From NCBI RefSeq assembly GCF_010669145.1, contig NZ_CP048632.1, forward strand, positions 2,490,001 to 2,554,000: a stretch of 64,000 bases of DNA. The letters are read 5' to 3'. Below are positions 36,208-46,595 of the stretch, piece by piece; positions within the stretch are counted from its first letter, which is position 1; each line of letters opens with the position of its first letter. Source of the DNA: Rhizobium oryzihabitans. Its GTDB lineage: Bacteria > Pseudomonadota > Alphaproteobacteria > Rhizobiales > Rhizobiaceae. A program made the translations under genes and the position numbers. The notes beneath the pieces were generated by a model. The model worked only from the letters and a program-made list of their open reading frames with translations. It made no database searches and had not been told where the DNA came from.

Positions 36208-38925
36208 TTATGTTGCGACCATTTCCTTGAATGTACCGTTTTCCTCCGCGAGAGTCTCGTAACTTCCGTCGGCGGTGATCAGGCCCTGGTGGACAACGAT
36301 GACCCGGCCAAACATACGCGAGAGCGTTGCATTGGACAGAACCCATACGATCGAGGGGTTATTGTTGTTCTGTTGCAGGAGTGTGATGACCCGTTCGACA
36401 ATTTCCTCCTGCTGCCGGGGATCAAGGCCGGGGAGAGGGCGGTTGAAGACGTAATAATCGGACTTGCGGATCAATGCCCTTGCAAGGTTGAGCTTCTGAC
36501 GCTGGAGAGGCCCGAGCCGCTTGCCGCCGGCGCCGAGATTGAAATCCAGACCCACTGCCAGAACGCGCTCGTAAACGCCCTGCTTGCGCATGACATCCGC
36601 GACGATGCGGGTGATGCGCCGCGAGGCATCCGTATAACGATGGCTGACCTTGCCGAAGAGAATATTGTCCAGGAGGCTGGTGGCGCTCATGTATTTTGTC
36701 GGATCGTAGATTTCGATCACGTTCTTCAGGCTGTCGGGCAGGTTTTCATGGAACATGTGCCGGACTTCGACGATCCGGTTCATGATCTCCGGTGACAGAA
36801 GGCCGAAACGCTGCCTGGGTTCGATGTAGAAGAAGCTCAGCCGCAGCATTGCGCGCTTTTCGCTTTCATTGGCCTCGTCGAAACCGCGACCCTGAAGGCG
36901 TTGCAGCATTTGCTGATAGACCGGGATATCATCCGGCGTCATGAATGTGAGCTGCTGGAAGAAGGGGTGATCGCCCGGCAGATCTGCGAAGATTTCCACG
37001 ATGTTTTCCGCGATCGTGTAACCCATCTCGAACAGGGTTTTGACGAGGCCGGTCTCACGCATCAGCGAGCGGAAATAGTCACTTTCGATGACGGTCCTGA
37101 TTGTCTGGGTGGAGTCCCGCATGGTGCCAAACAGCAGGTTCTCACCAACAGTCGCTTCGCTGTTGTAGCTCTCCAGCTCGAACGGCGCGATGAGACCGCT
37201 CAGGTTTTCCTTTTCCAGTTCGGCGCGCAGAACATGCCGCAATTCCACGATGCGGGCGGCCAGATGCAGGTCGGTCAGCGGATCGATGGACGAGCGCAGC
37301 GCAAATTCCAGAATATCCTGCGAGAGTTCGACGCTGTCGAGGACTGCCAGAATGGCCTGGATGAGGTTTTCCGGCCGGCCGTCACTCGCCGGGCTCGAAG
37401 CATAATCGATCCATTCGCCGTTGATGTCGATCAGCGGATTGCCCGCCATCTTGGCTTCCCGGATTTCCCATTTGCGATGTTCCAGTGCGGCACCTTCATA
37501 ACCCTTGTCCGCAAGTGGTGCGTGTTTCAGGCCGTAAAGCAGGTTGTCCTTGAGGCTGGCGTGGAAAAAATAACTGTCCGAGGAGACATAGGAGATGCGC
37601 CGTCCCGTCAGCGATTCCGGCAGTTCCAATATGTCGACGTCGTTGATGCTGATCTTGCCGGAAGTCGGCCAAAGTGTGCGGCCGATTGCATCCGCCAAAG
37701 CCTCGGCTCCTGAGCCGCCAACGATCGCGATTACTTCGCCCGGTTCGATCTTCAACGTTGCCTGCTCAAGAAGCCGGCTGCCGCTATCGTCTTCGAGCGT
37801 CAGATTGGTGACCACGATCGGCGCGGTGATTGCCGCGACGCTTCCCGGGGACAGTTTTTGGACCTTGTCATCGATCATGTTTGGCGCGTTGAACTGTTCG
37901 AAGACCTGCTCGTATTTAACCTGGACGTCCTGACGCGCCTGATCCCAGTCGATCAGTTCCTTCAGCGGCCCGGGCAGTTCCTTATAGGCGTTGATGACGG
38001 CGACCAGCTGGCCGACATCGAGACTGCCCTTGAGGGTGAGATATCCGCCGAGCGCGTAAAAGAAGAAAGGGGTGAGCTGTGCGAGGAAGTTATTGATGAA
38101 TTTGACCAGAAACTTCCACTGGTAGAGATCGTAGCGGATCTTGAAAATGTCGCCGAGCCGGTGCGAGGCATCGGCGCGTTCGAAATTAGACGTATCATAG
38201 GCGTGGATGGTGCCGATGCCGTCAACCATTTCGCCGATGCGCCCGGCAAGCTGGCGCGCGCTCAGCTGCCGCTGCCGCCCCAGTTCGATGAGGCGGCGTC
38301 GCATCTTGGGAATGATGCCCACCTGGATGGCGGCCATGAAGGCCGCGATCAGACCCAGCCAGAAATTCTGCACGAGGATGAAGAAGAGCGCTGAAAGCGC
38401 CTGACCGCCGAGAAGCGCCGGCTGCACAAAGGCATCGCCGGTAAATCCGCCCAGCGGCTCGACCTCGTCCTTCACCATGCTGGAGATTTCGGCGCCCTTG
38501 ACGCGCTTGAAATGCGTGGGCGGAAACCGCAGGATTCTGTCGATCAGTTCAAAACGGATACGACGGAGAAGCCGCTCGCCAAGGCGGCCCTTGTAGGTAT
38601 TGATGTAATATTTGAAGAGCCCGTTGATGATGACAAGCGCAAGGAAGGTGAGGCTGAGCGCCATCAGCATCGACATGCGGTTGAGCTCGAGCCCGGGGAA
38701 CAATGTCACGGTGCCCCAATAGGGAATATCGACCGTGAGATGCATGAAAAGCTGCGTTGCGTTCGCCCCCTCGAAACCGTCTCCCTGAATGGGACCATTG
38801 ACGATCTGCTTGGGCAGATCGAATGCGAGGAAGTAAGGGATCATGGACAGGGCGACGATCAGCAGGATGAAAAGCTGCTGCCGCCGTGTGTGCGACCAGA
38901 TGTAACGCGTAAGGCTTTGTTCCAT
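36208..38925 (-). CDS. ABC exporter-like membrane protein with degenerate, enlarged nucleotide-binding domain
   Basis: A 905-residue protein. Residues 1-345 form a six-helix exporter membrane domain (first helix at 19-36; GEMVDGIGTIHAYDT at 231). The ATPase part begins near 365, but Walker A reads VGGSGAEAL (402-410) with alanine instead of lysine, the signature reads LGPLQ (804-808) instead of LSGGQ, and Walker B reads VFNRPLPGLD with Asn828 and Arg829 replacing the Asp-Glu pair. The motif following the Q-loop occurs three times: SLKDNLLYG (457), TVGENLLFG (592) and SLLDNILFG (750), adding about 300 residues. Catalysis seems unlikely. Co-oriented with the cAMP-binding protein gene. Confidence 0.85.
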   Translation of the reverse strand: MEQSLTRYIWSHTRRQQLFILLIVALSMIPYFLAFDLPKQIVNGPIQGDGFEGANATQLFMHLTVDIPYWGTVTLFPGLELNRMSMLMALSLTFLALVIINGLFKYYINTYKGRLGERLLRRIRFELIDRILRFPPTHFKRVKGAEISSMVKDEVEPLGGFTGDAFVQPALLGGQALSALFFILVQNFWLGLIAAFMAAIQVGIIPKMRRRLIELGRQRQLSARQLAGRIGEMVDGIGTIHAYDTSNFERADASHRLGDIFKIRYDLYQWKFLVKFINNFLAQLTPFFFYALGGYLTLKGSLDVGQLVAVINAYKELPGPLKELIDWDQARQDVQVKYEQVFEQFNAPNMIDDKVQKLSPGSVAAITAPIVVTNLTLEDDSGSRLLEQATLKIEPGEVIAIVGGSGAEALADAIGRTLWPTSGKISINDVDILELPESLTGRRISYVSSDSYFFHASLKDNLLYGLKHAPLADKGYEGAALEHRKWEIREAKMAGNPLIDINGEWIDYASSPASDGRPENLIQAILAVLDSVELSQDILEFALRSSIDPLTDLHLAARIVELRHVLRAELEKENLSGLIAPFELESYNSEATVGENLLFGTMRDSTQTIRTVIESDYFRSLMRETGLVKTLFEMGYTIAENIVEIFADLPGDHPFFQQLTFMTPDDIPVYQQMLQRLQGRGFDEANESEKRAMLRLSFFYIEPRQRFGLLSPEIMNRIVEVRHMFHENLPDSLKNVIEIYDPTKYMSATSLLDNILFGKVSHRYTDASRRITRIVADVMRKQGVYERVLAVGLDFNLGAGGKRLGPLQRQKLNLARALIRKSDYYVFNRPLPGLDPRQQEEIVERVITLLQQNNNNPSIVWVLSNATLSRMFGRVIVVHQGLITADGSYETLAEENGTFKEMVAT

Positions 38926-39231
38926 ATAAAACTTCTATGACCGGTCGGGCCAGGCCCGGCGTGTTGGTTTGCGCGGTGTCAAGACGATCAGGCTGCCAGG
39001 CGGCGGAACCTCCTCCTGCAAATAGGTATGAGATTCGCTATTTATCAGTATATTCAAGCGGTTTCGAGCAAAATAGCGCCTGGGCCGCACGCTGGCCAAC
39101 CTATCGGCATGTTCCTTTGTCACGCCGCTTTTGCGACATATGGAACACGGCGGTATTTCTATATTTCTCTAATGTTACTGTTTTTATTGTTGAACAGGCG
39201 TTATGAGACTTCTGTATAGTGAACCCGATGA
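38926..39231. other. Divergent intergenic region between the ABC-like gene and the double hydrolase gene
   Basis: No gene is supported in these 306 bp. The half nearest the hydrolase gene (39140-39231) is AT-rich, with TTACTGTTTTTATTGTTGAA, and is the likely promoter area; no confident -10/-35 pair or operator was found. Confidence 0.45.
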
Positions 39232-41090
39232 ATGTCTGAGCCACCCACTGGCGCAATAATGGCAAGGTTGATGGCGATAGATATTTCAGAGCGCGCCGGC
39301 AATGAACCCTCCTTTGATACGTTGTCGCTTTCAGGCATTGCATCGGATGGGGTGATCGCGCATCCGGTTTCTTTTGAAGGGTGCACGGGTATTTTCCATC
39401 CGGCGCGCAAAGACGTCAAACAGGATCATGCGGTTCTTTTCGTCAGCCCCTGGGGCATGGAGGAGCTGTGCAGCCGCAAGTTTCAGCGCATTCTGGCCGA
39501 GCGGCTGGCCGCATCGGGTGTCGCCAGTCTGCGGTTCGATTATCACGGTGCAGGTGATGCGCTTGATCCGGAAGACATGGGCCGAACGGCGGACTGGCTT
39601 TCCGACACGCGGGCGGCGCTTGACTATCTCAAACGTCTTTCCGGCTGTTCCGGAGTGGCCGTCATCGCCCAGGGCCTTGGTTGTCTGATCGCCGCACAGG
39701 CGCTTGCCGGTGAAGCCGCTGTGGGTTCCATGGCGCTTCTGGGGCCCGTTGTCTCCGGTCGCGCCTATCTTCGCGAGCTGGCCATGTGGTCTTCCATGAT
39801 CGATGACGGACTTGGTCTTCGCTCAGACCAGCGCATTGCGGAGGCTGGCGCGATTGCGGGCATGGTGATGCCGGCGGGTGTTGCCGACGGGATCAAGAAG
39901 GTCAATCTTTCAAATCTGGATGCCGCTCCGGCACGCGCCATTCTGGTCCTGTCGAGGTCAGGCCGGGTGACCGACGGCGATTTCGCAAAACGCCTCGCCA
40001 CAATCGGCGGTGAGGTGGAGGAGGCGGAGTTTTCCGGCTATGACGATCTCGTCTCCAGCCCGACGCTGTCGAAAATATCCGGCGATGTGGTGAACCGGCT
40101 TCATGACTGGGTGCTGTCCAAGGCCCGCGCCGGGGATGCGGTGGGCCGGCGGTCGGATTTTACCACCAACGCCCCCAGCACGGTCGCGGGTTCTTCGAGC
40201 AGCCGGTGCAATTTGGCGAAGGCGGGCGGCTTTTCGGTGTCTTTTGCGAGCCAGACGATCGGCAGGCGGTCTCTTCTGTTCTTCTTCTTGGCGCGGCCTA
40301 TGACCGGCATGCGGGCTGGGGCAGGCTTTCCGTGCAGACGGCCCGCGCCCTTGCGCGCGAGGGCATCGCCTCGCTCCGGTTCGATGCAGCCAATATTGCC
40401 GACAGTCCTCCCGTCAAGAACGTGCCCGATCAGGTTCTCTATGATGTTGCGCAGAATGACGATGTGGCCGCCGCGCTCGATTTTCTCGGCCGGCGCGGCA
40501 AAGGACCCTTGATTGCCGCGGGCCGCTGCAGCGGCGCTTATCTCGCCTTCAACGGCGCGCTTGCCGATGACAGGATCAGCGCCGTCGTCGCCGTTAATCC
40601 GGTCGTCTTCCACTGGCAGAAAGGCCGCTCGGTTGATGAGGCGCTGCACAAGCGGCCGCGCTCCTTCGGTGAATACAGCAAGCGTTTTCGTCAGGGCGCT
40701 ACATTCAAGCGCCTCATCAGCGGCGATGTCGATGTGGTGAGCGCCGGGCTGAACATCGTCAAGGCGACGCTCAAGAAGCTCAAGACAAAAACGGCGAGGC
40801 TTTTCCGCAGGGGAAGCGAGGAAGGGCGCGCCGTCTACGGCGCTTTTGACAGGTTGAAGGCGCAGAACACCGCCATCAGCCTGCTTTACAGCGACAATGA
40901 CGACGGGCTTGAGCATTTTCAGTATTATTTCGATGCCGATGGCAGGGGACTGTCGGCCTATCGGAATGTTTCGCTGACCATCATTCCCGATGCCGACCAC
41001 AATCTCTCGACGCCTGAAGCGAGAAAAACCTATATCGATGCGGTGAAGCGACTGGCTTTAAAAGGAAAATCGCCGGCTCGACCCCAGTGA
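39232..41090 (+). pseudogene. Two-domain alpha/beta-hydrolase protein, frameshifted as read
   Basis: Restored by one extra base in or near the five-C run at 40172-40176, this gene encodes 619 residues with two alpha/beta-hydrolase domains. Domain 1 (about 40-290) has the oxyanion region VSPWGMEE and SLRFDYHGAGDA, but its nucleophile elbow IAQGLGC (residues 145-151) has glycine where serine is expected. Domain 2 (about 325-610) has LLGAAYDRHAGWG, SLRFDAANIADS, an elbow AGRCSGAY with Cys433 as nucleophile, SDNDDG and the final DADHNLS histidine. It resembles hydrolases found with polysaccharide loci. The 3-prime end overlaps the convergent glycosidase gene by 33 bp. Confidence 0.75.
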
Positions 41091-43514
41091 CATCACCTCG
41101 CCGGAAGGCGGCGTTTCGGATGCCGTAGTCTCCGGCAATAGGGCGATTTTCCTGCTCTCGCCGGGGGCGAGATGGAACCAGTTTTCCGAGGCACGGTAAC
41201 CTTCCGTCGTGACATGGACGGATTGAGCCAGCCGGTCCGTGCTGATTTCCAGTGACCAGCCGCCATTTTCATCGCGCACTGCCACCTGAAGATTGGCGGC
41301 ATGCAGCGCCTTTTTCCGACCAAGCGGAAAATGGAAGGCGTCGGCGATGACATGTCCGGTCGCCACATCACGAAGCCGGGCAACCGTGACATCATGGGAT
41401 GGCGGGCCGAAACGATAGGCGTAGGTGGTGTCGAAAAAGGCGCCGAACATGCCCGTTGCGGCGATGGTCTGGCTCTGTCGCGGCAAAAGCGTCAGCGGCC
41501 GTTTGGCGTGGACAACGGGTTGTGTGCCGTCGCGCAGGCAGGTCAGCTCCAGCATTGCTTCAAGGCCGTTTCCGGTTTCGTTGATGAGATGAATGTCCAG
41601 CCCGTTTGTGCCTTCATCGGAAAGACTGAGCTGTATCGGGCGAAATGCTCTTTTCAGCGCATGCCACACGGATTTCGGCCTGCCGGTGGCGTCGATGACA
41701 CCCCAGCCTGCGCCGGGCACCAGATCCTGCAGGGTCCAGACCAGGGCACCCTGGCACGAAGAAGCATCGCGGCGCCATTCGGCGAAGGTTGCTTCCATGA
41801 CTTCGGCCGTGGCGGCGCGGGACATGTCGAGATAGAGACCGCCATCCTCGCGGCGCAGCACATCCGGTTCGACGTCGTATAGCAGTTTTAGATAATGGTC
41901 GCGAACATCCTCGAAATCCCAGGAGGCGCCGCGATCGCGTGGCGCGCGGGCCTTCCATCGCGGATCATGCACCGCCAGCGCGGGAAGATGTCTGTCAAGG
42001 GTTTCCTGCTCGGGAATATTGGCGAAGGCGAGGCACTCGGCGGCAAAGCGCACATCTGCCCGGCGGGCATCTTCCAGCGGACGGCAATAGGCGCCGACGC
42101 CATAATAATGGCCGACCCTGGCGTTGGGGAAGAAGGGCAATGCGCCACCCGAGGGTGAGTTGGCGACATAGACCGTGTCCGGCCGTTTCTCGACCACCAC
42201 TTCCGGCAGGATTTCCTCGGTGAGCGTTCCTTTCCAGATTTGCTCCGGCAGACCGAGCATTGCGCCCTGCTGGTACATTTCGCTGCCGCCGCAAAAGACG
42301 GCGAGCGAGGGAGAAAGGGCCGTCGTCTCAAGGAACTGCGAGATTTCCGTGACGATATGCTGGCGGAGGGCTTCGTCCTTTGCCGGGTAATCGAAATTGG
42401 CGAGCATGGCGTCCTGCCAGACCATGATGCCGAGTTCGTCGCAGAGCGTGAAGAATTCCGGCGTCTCATAAGCCATGGTGCCGCCAACGCGGATCATGTT
42501 CATGCCGGCTTCGGCGGCTTTCCTGAGCCATGGTTCGTAATCCGGTCTCGATCCCGGCAGACGCACAATGTCTGCCGTCGTCCAGACCGCACCACGGCAG
42601 AAAACGGATTGTCCGTTTACCCTCAGCCCGAAACCGTTGCCGTCCTCGCCGTGATCGATCTCGAGATTTCGAAAGCCGGTCCGTCCGAGACGGTGTTGTT
42701 TGCCGTCCAGCTCCAGAATGATCTCGTGGAGAGCCGGTCTGCCATGCGTGTGTGGCCACCAGGTTTCGACGCCCGGTATGTGAAGTTCGCCGGAGAATTT
42801 GCCATTTTCAATGCTCGAAAGATCGGTGCTGTATCCGGCACAGATCAGGCGTGCGGTCGCAACGGTGCGGTCTGTTTCCAGTGCAAAACCCACTTTGCCG
42901 GTGCCGGTTTCATCCAGTGAAGATCGGGCTGTGCAGAGAACTCCGTCTTGCCTTATCAGGCTGATGGGTCGCCATGGGCCGGCAGCATGGATTTCCGGGC
43001 ACCAGCCGGGCATATAGCCCAGTGCCGTTGTCCGGATGAGCCGCAGACCCTGCGTGTTCATCATCTGTGGCCGCCAGCGGGCGCGCGGGCCGGCTTTTTC
43101 AAGCCTCGGCGCAAGCGCCCGGAAGCAGATCGACAGTTCGTCCGCACCCGTCAGCTTGACTGGAACCTCCAGCCTTTCGAACATGCTCTGACTGGCCGCG
43201 ATCAATTCGCCGTTGAAGAAGATTTCCGCAATTGTCGACAGGCCATCGAAGCGCAGGATTGCCCTTTCGCGGACATCGGAAATCATCGTCAGGCGATACC
43301 AGGCGTCCCTGTCGTTAAGGGCTGCCGGGGCAATGCGATCGAATTTTCCGGCCATTTCCAAGGCCTGCGCCACAGTGCTCGGAACGGATACGTTAAGGCT
43401 TTCAAGGGTTGCGGAAATATCCGACGGCGTCTCGAAGGCATCGGCCGGCGTCAGCGTCAGCGTCCAGCCTTCGCTCAGCAATTCTACGCTTTCGCCCGGA
43501 AGGTAGATCCTCAC
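41058..43514 (-). CDS. Glycoside hydrolase family 2 protein, beta-mannosidase-like
   Basis: An 818-residue enzyme without signal peptide. The N-terminal jelly-roll (LSEGWTLTLTPADAF, WYRLTMISDV, RFDGLSTIAEIFFNG) and immunoglobulin-like part precede the barrel, where the acid/base is Glu412 in FCGGSEMYQQ and the nucleophile is probably Glu493 in RFAAECLAFA, matching the NE and SEFG positions of beta-mannosidases. Start is a GTG at 43514 that overlaps the DUF1839 stop (GTGA), so it belongs to the carrier-protein operon. Why a glycosidase sits there is unclear; the product of the pathway may be glycosylated. Substrate not determined. Confidence 0.82.
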   Translation of the reverse strand: MRIYLPGESVELLSEGWTLTLTPADAFETPSDISATLESLNVSVPSTVAQALEMAGKFDRIAPAALNDRDAWYRLTMISDVRERAILRFDGLSTIAEIFFNGELIAASQSMFERLEVPVKLTGADELSICFRALAPRLEKAGPRARWRPQMMNTQGLRLIRTTALGYMPGWCPEIHAAGPWRPISLIRQDGVLCTARSSLDETGTGKVGFALETDRTVATARLICAGYSTDLSSIENGKFSGELHIPGVETWWPHTHGRPALHEIILELDGKQHRLGRTGFRNLEIDHGEDGNGFGLRVNGQSVFCRGAVWTTADIVRLPGSRPDYEPWLRKAAEAGMNMIRVGGTMAYETPEFFTLCDELGIMVWQDAMLANFDYPAKDEALRQHIVTEISQFLETTALSPSLAVFCGGSEMYQQGAMLGLPEQIWKGTLTEEILPEVVVEKRPDTVYVANSPSGGALPFFPNARVGHYYGVGAYCRPLEDARRADVRFAAECLAFANIPEQETLDRHLPALAVHDPRWKARAPRDRGASWDFEDVRDHYLKLLYDVEPDVLRREDGGLYLDMSRAATAEVMEATFAEWRRDASSCQGALVWTLQDLVPGAGWGVIDATGRPKSVWHALKRAFRPIQLSLSDEGTNGLDIHLINETGNGLEAMLELTCLRDGTQPVVHAKRPLTLLPRQSQTIAATGMFGAFFDTTYAYRFGPPSHDVTVARLRDVATGHVIADAFHFPLGRKKALHAANLQVAVRDENGGWSLEISTDRLAQSVHVTTEGYRASENWFHLAPGESRKIALLPETTASETPPSGEVMSLGSSRRFSF

Positions 43515-44494
43515 GCGGCCTCGCTGGCGTTCGACAGTTTCGCAGCAAGGCTGTCCATCAGGCCATCCCATGCTTCCGCAGCCGGATCGAGCACGGAGGC
43601 GAGCGCATCGAACTTGCGGCGCGTCACGGCGCGGGCAAGCTGGAACTGTACGGTCTTGGCGACCTCGGAAATGCGCAATGCATGGTCTCTGGCTTCAGAA
43701 AAGCCGTCCTTGTCCAGCCATTCGAGATGGCTTGCCGCCAGTTCGAAATTGGCGCCGAGCTGGCGCAGCGTGTTGAAGGCATATTTATGGAAAAAGCCGA
43801 AAGGCCTGTCGGCGACCTTCTCCACCTGGGCCGGAAACACGGCCGCAAAAGCCTTGACCGGGTTGGCGGAAGGACGTCTTGAAAAATGAAACTTCAGCAG
43901 CCGTTCGGCTGTCTTGCGGATATGGGCCGGTGAAGGATTGGTGTCCGCGAATTTTGCAAATTCCGTATAGGGCAGGAATGGCGGGTCGGTTTCCTGCAGA
44001 TGGTGCTGGAACAGGCCGTCAAAGTCTTCGCCCGATAAATGGAAAAAACCGGAATTGTGGAAATAGTCGAGTTCCCGCTTCGCCAGATCGAGCCGGTTGA
44101 TGGCGATGGTGGTCTTGCCGTGCTCCTTCTGGTAGCCCACCCCGTGGGTATCGGGCATATAAAAGCTATCCATCTCGATCAGGCAGATGCGGCCGCGCTC
44201 CAGCTGCGCCTCAATGTGGTTTTCCACCCGGTCGAAGATCGCAAGCTCGGTGGCGCGAACGCCATAAAGCGCTTCGAGATCTTCCAGCGGCACCTTGAAG
44301 AAGGTGAACTGGTCGCCTTCGAAATCCTGCGTCAGGGTGAAACCGAACATGGCTTCCGGCGGCAGGCCCCTGGCGGCCAGCACCTCGATCCACAGATCAA
44401 TGTAGCAATTGGTTTCCGGCCACATTCTCTCTGAGGAATGAAGCGGATGCTGCACATAATTTTGAGGATCGAGACCGGGGAAAATCTGCCGCAT
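43511..44494 (-). CDS. DUF1839 family protein
   Basis: A 327-residue soluble protein of a family known to be encoded beside amino acid:carrier-protein ligases. Recognisable segments are HPLHSSERMWPETNCYIDLWIEVL, FEGDQFTFFKVPLEDLEALYG, MDSFYMPDT and NRLDLAKRELDYFHNSGFF. The TNCYIDLWIE and FYMPDT segments look conserved-type, and the fold may be a papain- or transferase-like enzyme working with the aminoacylated carrier, but this is speculative. It begins six bases after the ligase stop and overlaps the glycosidase start by four bases. Confidence 0.8.
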   Translation of the reverse strand: MRQIFPGLDPQNYVQHPLHSSERMWPETNCYIDLWIEVLAARGLPPEAMFGFTLTQDFEGDQFTFFKVPLEDLEALYGVRATELAIFDRVENHIEAQLERGRICLIEMDSFYMPDTHGVGYQKEHGKTTIAINRLDLAKRELDYFHNSGFFHLSGEDFDGLFQHHLQETDPPFLPYTEFAKFADTNPSPAHIRKTAERLLKFHFSRRPSANPVKAFAAVFPAQVEKVADRPFGFFHKYAFNTLRQLGANFELAASHLEWLDKDGFSEARDHALRISEVAKTVQFQLARAVTRRKFDALASVLDPAAEAWDGLMDSLAAKLSNASEAA

Positions 44495-44500
44495 GAACGA

Positions 44501-45409
44501 TCAGCCCCAGAGCGTTTCCACGACCTTGGAAGGCCATTGTTTCACATTAAGACCGTGATGGGCAAAGAGCGCCAGCGCAATGCGCTCAAGACCGAAACCG
44601 ACGCAGGCGGTATGGGCCACGTCACCATTGTCGAGGTTCAAATCCCATTTCTGGCCAAAGGCGTCCTGATGATAGTTGAAACTCATGCAGGCCGTCGGGT
44701 TGGTGGCGGATGTGACGGGGATCAGCAGTTCGAACTTCAGGTTCTGGTCACGCTGGTTGTTGGCCAGCATCTTGCCCGCGCGGCCAAAGAAGGGATCGTT
44801 GGCCACATCGATGGTGACATCGAGCCCCACGGCTTCCATCATCGCCACGCCGCGATCCATCCATGTCTGGCGGAATTCGGTCACATCGCTCTCCGTGCCC
44901 ATGCGAACATATTCACGCATGCGGAAAAGCTGCTGACGCGCGGGGTCCTTGGAGGGCTCATGGCGGAAACAATAGGACTGGATGTCGTAGAGACCGCCGC
45001 CGGAAGGCAGCGCGCCGCGCTTGGCAATCGTCGGATAAAGCGGGTAGCAGGCCGCCGGCGTCAGCACGATGTCGGTGGCTTTCTGATCCTTGGTCCAGTC
45101 GCCGCCCTCATCCATGGTTTTCAGCAGGCTGACATGGTCGAGCTCGCAGCCACAGAAGGAGTGGACCGTGCCGGCAAGCTGCGGAAAGCTCTTCATGTAG
45201 CCGCTTTTTTCGAAATAGGCGCGGTTGATGCCCGGCGGAAAACGGATTGCTTCCGCGCCGTCAGCGCCGCCCGTGCGGTCGATCAGCCGTTCGAATGCGG
45301 CAATGACGTCCTCGAACTGGCCGCTGCGCCCGTAAAGACCGTCCACACCCGTTTCAATCAGCAGGCCCTCTTCGAACAGTCGATCGAGAAAGGATGTTTG
45401 CATGTCCAT
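44501..45409 (-). CDS. Amino acid:[carrier protein] ligase, seryl-tRNA-synthetase-like
   Basis: A 302-residue class II synthetase core lacking any tRNA-binding domain. In the characterised Bradyrhizobium japonicum and Agrobacterium members, this family activates glycine or alanine and loads it on the phosphopantetheine of a carrier protein. The zinc ligands are at Cys121 ([10 protein letters not shown]), Glu166 ([10 protein letters not shown]) and Cys269 ([14 protein letters not shown]), the same spacing as in the characterised enzyme; class II motif 2 ([14 protein letters not shown]) and motif 3 ([12 protein letters not shown]) are intact. Start ATG at 45409, four bases after the dehydrogenase stop; another in-frame ATG lies at 45403. 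The carrier protein is in the same operon. Confidence 0.92.
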   Translation of the reverse strand: MDMQTSFLDRLFEEGLLIETGVDGLYGRSGQFEDVIAAFERLIDRTGGADGAEAIRFPPGINRAYFEKSGYMKSFPQLAGTVHSFCGCELDHVSLLKTMDEGGDWTKDQKATDIVLTPAACYPLYPTIAKRGALPSGGGLYDIQSYCFRHEPSKDPARQQLFRMREYVRMGTESDVTEFRQTWMDRGVAMMEAVGLDVTIDVANDPFFGRAGKMLANNQRDQNLKFELLIPVTSATNPTACMSFNYHQDAFGQKWDLNLDNGDVAHTACVGFGLERIALALFAHHGLNVKQWPSKVVETLWG

Positions 45410-45413
45410 GGTC

Positions 45414-46595
45414 TTATCCCAAAAGGCTGGTGTCCTGCCTGTGAACCAGCAGGAGATTGGCGGAGTTACCGAGAATACGGTCATTGGAGATCATCAGGCG
45501 GGCGGAATGCGCATCGCGAAGGTGCCGGCCGAGGCTGTAGGGCGTACCGTTCTTGTAACCCATGATGCCGCAGACCAGCATGGCGTGGTCGATGATCTGA
45601 AGAATGGTTTCCGAAGAGCAGATCTTCACATTGTTCATGGCCACTGCAAAGGCCATGGACATGAGCTTGTCCGGGTCGCTCTTGGTGTCCTCGTAAGCCT
45701 TGATGCCGGCGATGATGTTGGATTTGACCACCTGCAGTTTGGTGGAAACTTCAGCAAGTCGGATCGCGCCGGGCGGAGCGACGCCGGGTGACTTGCGCGC
45801 CGCTGCTCTCACAAAGGACTGGGCGCGCAGCACGGCGTCGGACGCGATACCGTACCAGACGGCGCTCCACAGCAGATGGGAGCTTGCAAGCATCGATTGC
45901 GCCGCGATTTCAGCAAATGGTTTCGGGAATATCTGCACTGCCGGCGCTTCGCCGCGAAACAGGAAACCGTCCGAACAGGTGCCGCGCATGCCAAGCGTAT
46001 CCCAGACATGGGTTTTTTCGAGCGTGTACTGATTTTTCAGGAAGACGGTCATCACCTGATCGGCGGGCGCGGCATCCTTGTGGGAGCGGGAGGTGATGAG
46101 GATGGCATCGGCATTGCTGCCATAGGAAATGACGGTGGCGTCCTTCTCCAGCTGGCAGAAGTCTCCGTCGACCTCGATGGCGCAGATTGAATTGCGCAGA
46201 TTGCCGCCGATGCCGCCTTCGGTCGTCGCAGAGCCAAGCAGAAGCTGCTCGTTTGCAATGCGGCTCATGAAGCCTGCATGCCAAGCGCTTGCCTCGCCAT
46301 GTTCCACAAGGCTGGATGCCTTGATGTGGTGCATGGCGAAAATCATCGCGGTTGCCGAACAGGCCTGGCCAAGCCGGGCACAGATATCGGCGATTTCCTG
46401 CAGGGAGGCCCCTTCGCCGCCAAGGGAGGAGGGGATCTGGATGCCCAGCAGGCGTTCCCGCTTCAATGCATCGACAGCCTCCTCAGGGAAGCGGCCGGTG
46501 ACATCCACCTCGTCCGCATGTTTGGCGGCGATCGTCGCGACACGGCTCGCGCGCGCCGACAGTGTTTCATCCTGCGGCGATACGGTTACGTTCAT
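45414..46595 (-). CDS. Acyl-CoA-dehydrogenase-like flavoprotein
   Basis: A 393-residue FAD protein of the acyl-CoA dehydrogenase/hydroxylase fold. An N-terminal helical domain ([27 protein letters not shown]), a central beta part ([32 protein letters not shown]) and a C-terminal four-helix bundle ([24 protein letters not shown]) are complete. The start overlaps the carrier-protein stop by one base (TGATG). In pyrrole biosynthesis related flavoproteins oxidise a prolyl group held on a carrier protein, so this enzyme may oxidise or monooxygenate the aminoacyl carrier made by its neighbour. Confidence 0.85.
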   Translation of the reverse strand: MNVTVSPQDETLSARASRVATIAAKHADEVDVTGRFPEEAVDALKRERLLGIQIPSSLGGEGASLQEIADICARLGQACSATAMIFAMHHIKASSLVEHGEASAWHAGFMSRIANEQLLLGSATTEGGIGGNLRNSICAIEVDGDFCQLEKDATVISYGSNADAILITSRSHKDAAPADQVMTVFLKNQYTLEKTHVWDTLGMRGTCSDGFLFRGEAPAVQIFPKPFAEIAAQSMLASSHLLWSAVWYGIASDAVLRAQSFVRAAARKSPGVAPPGAIRLAEVSTKLQVVKSNIIAGIKAYEDTKSDPDKLMSMAFAVAMNNVKICSSETILQIIDHAMLVCGIMGYKNGTPYSLGRHLRDAHSARLMISNDRILGNSANLLLVHRQDTSLLG

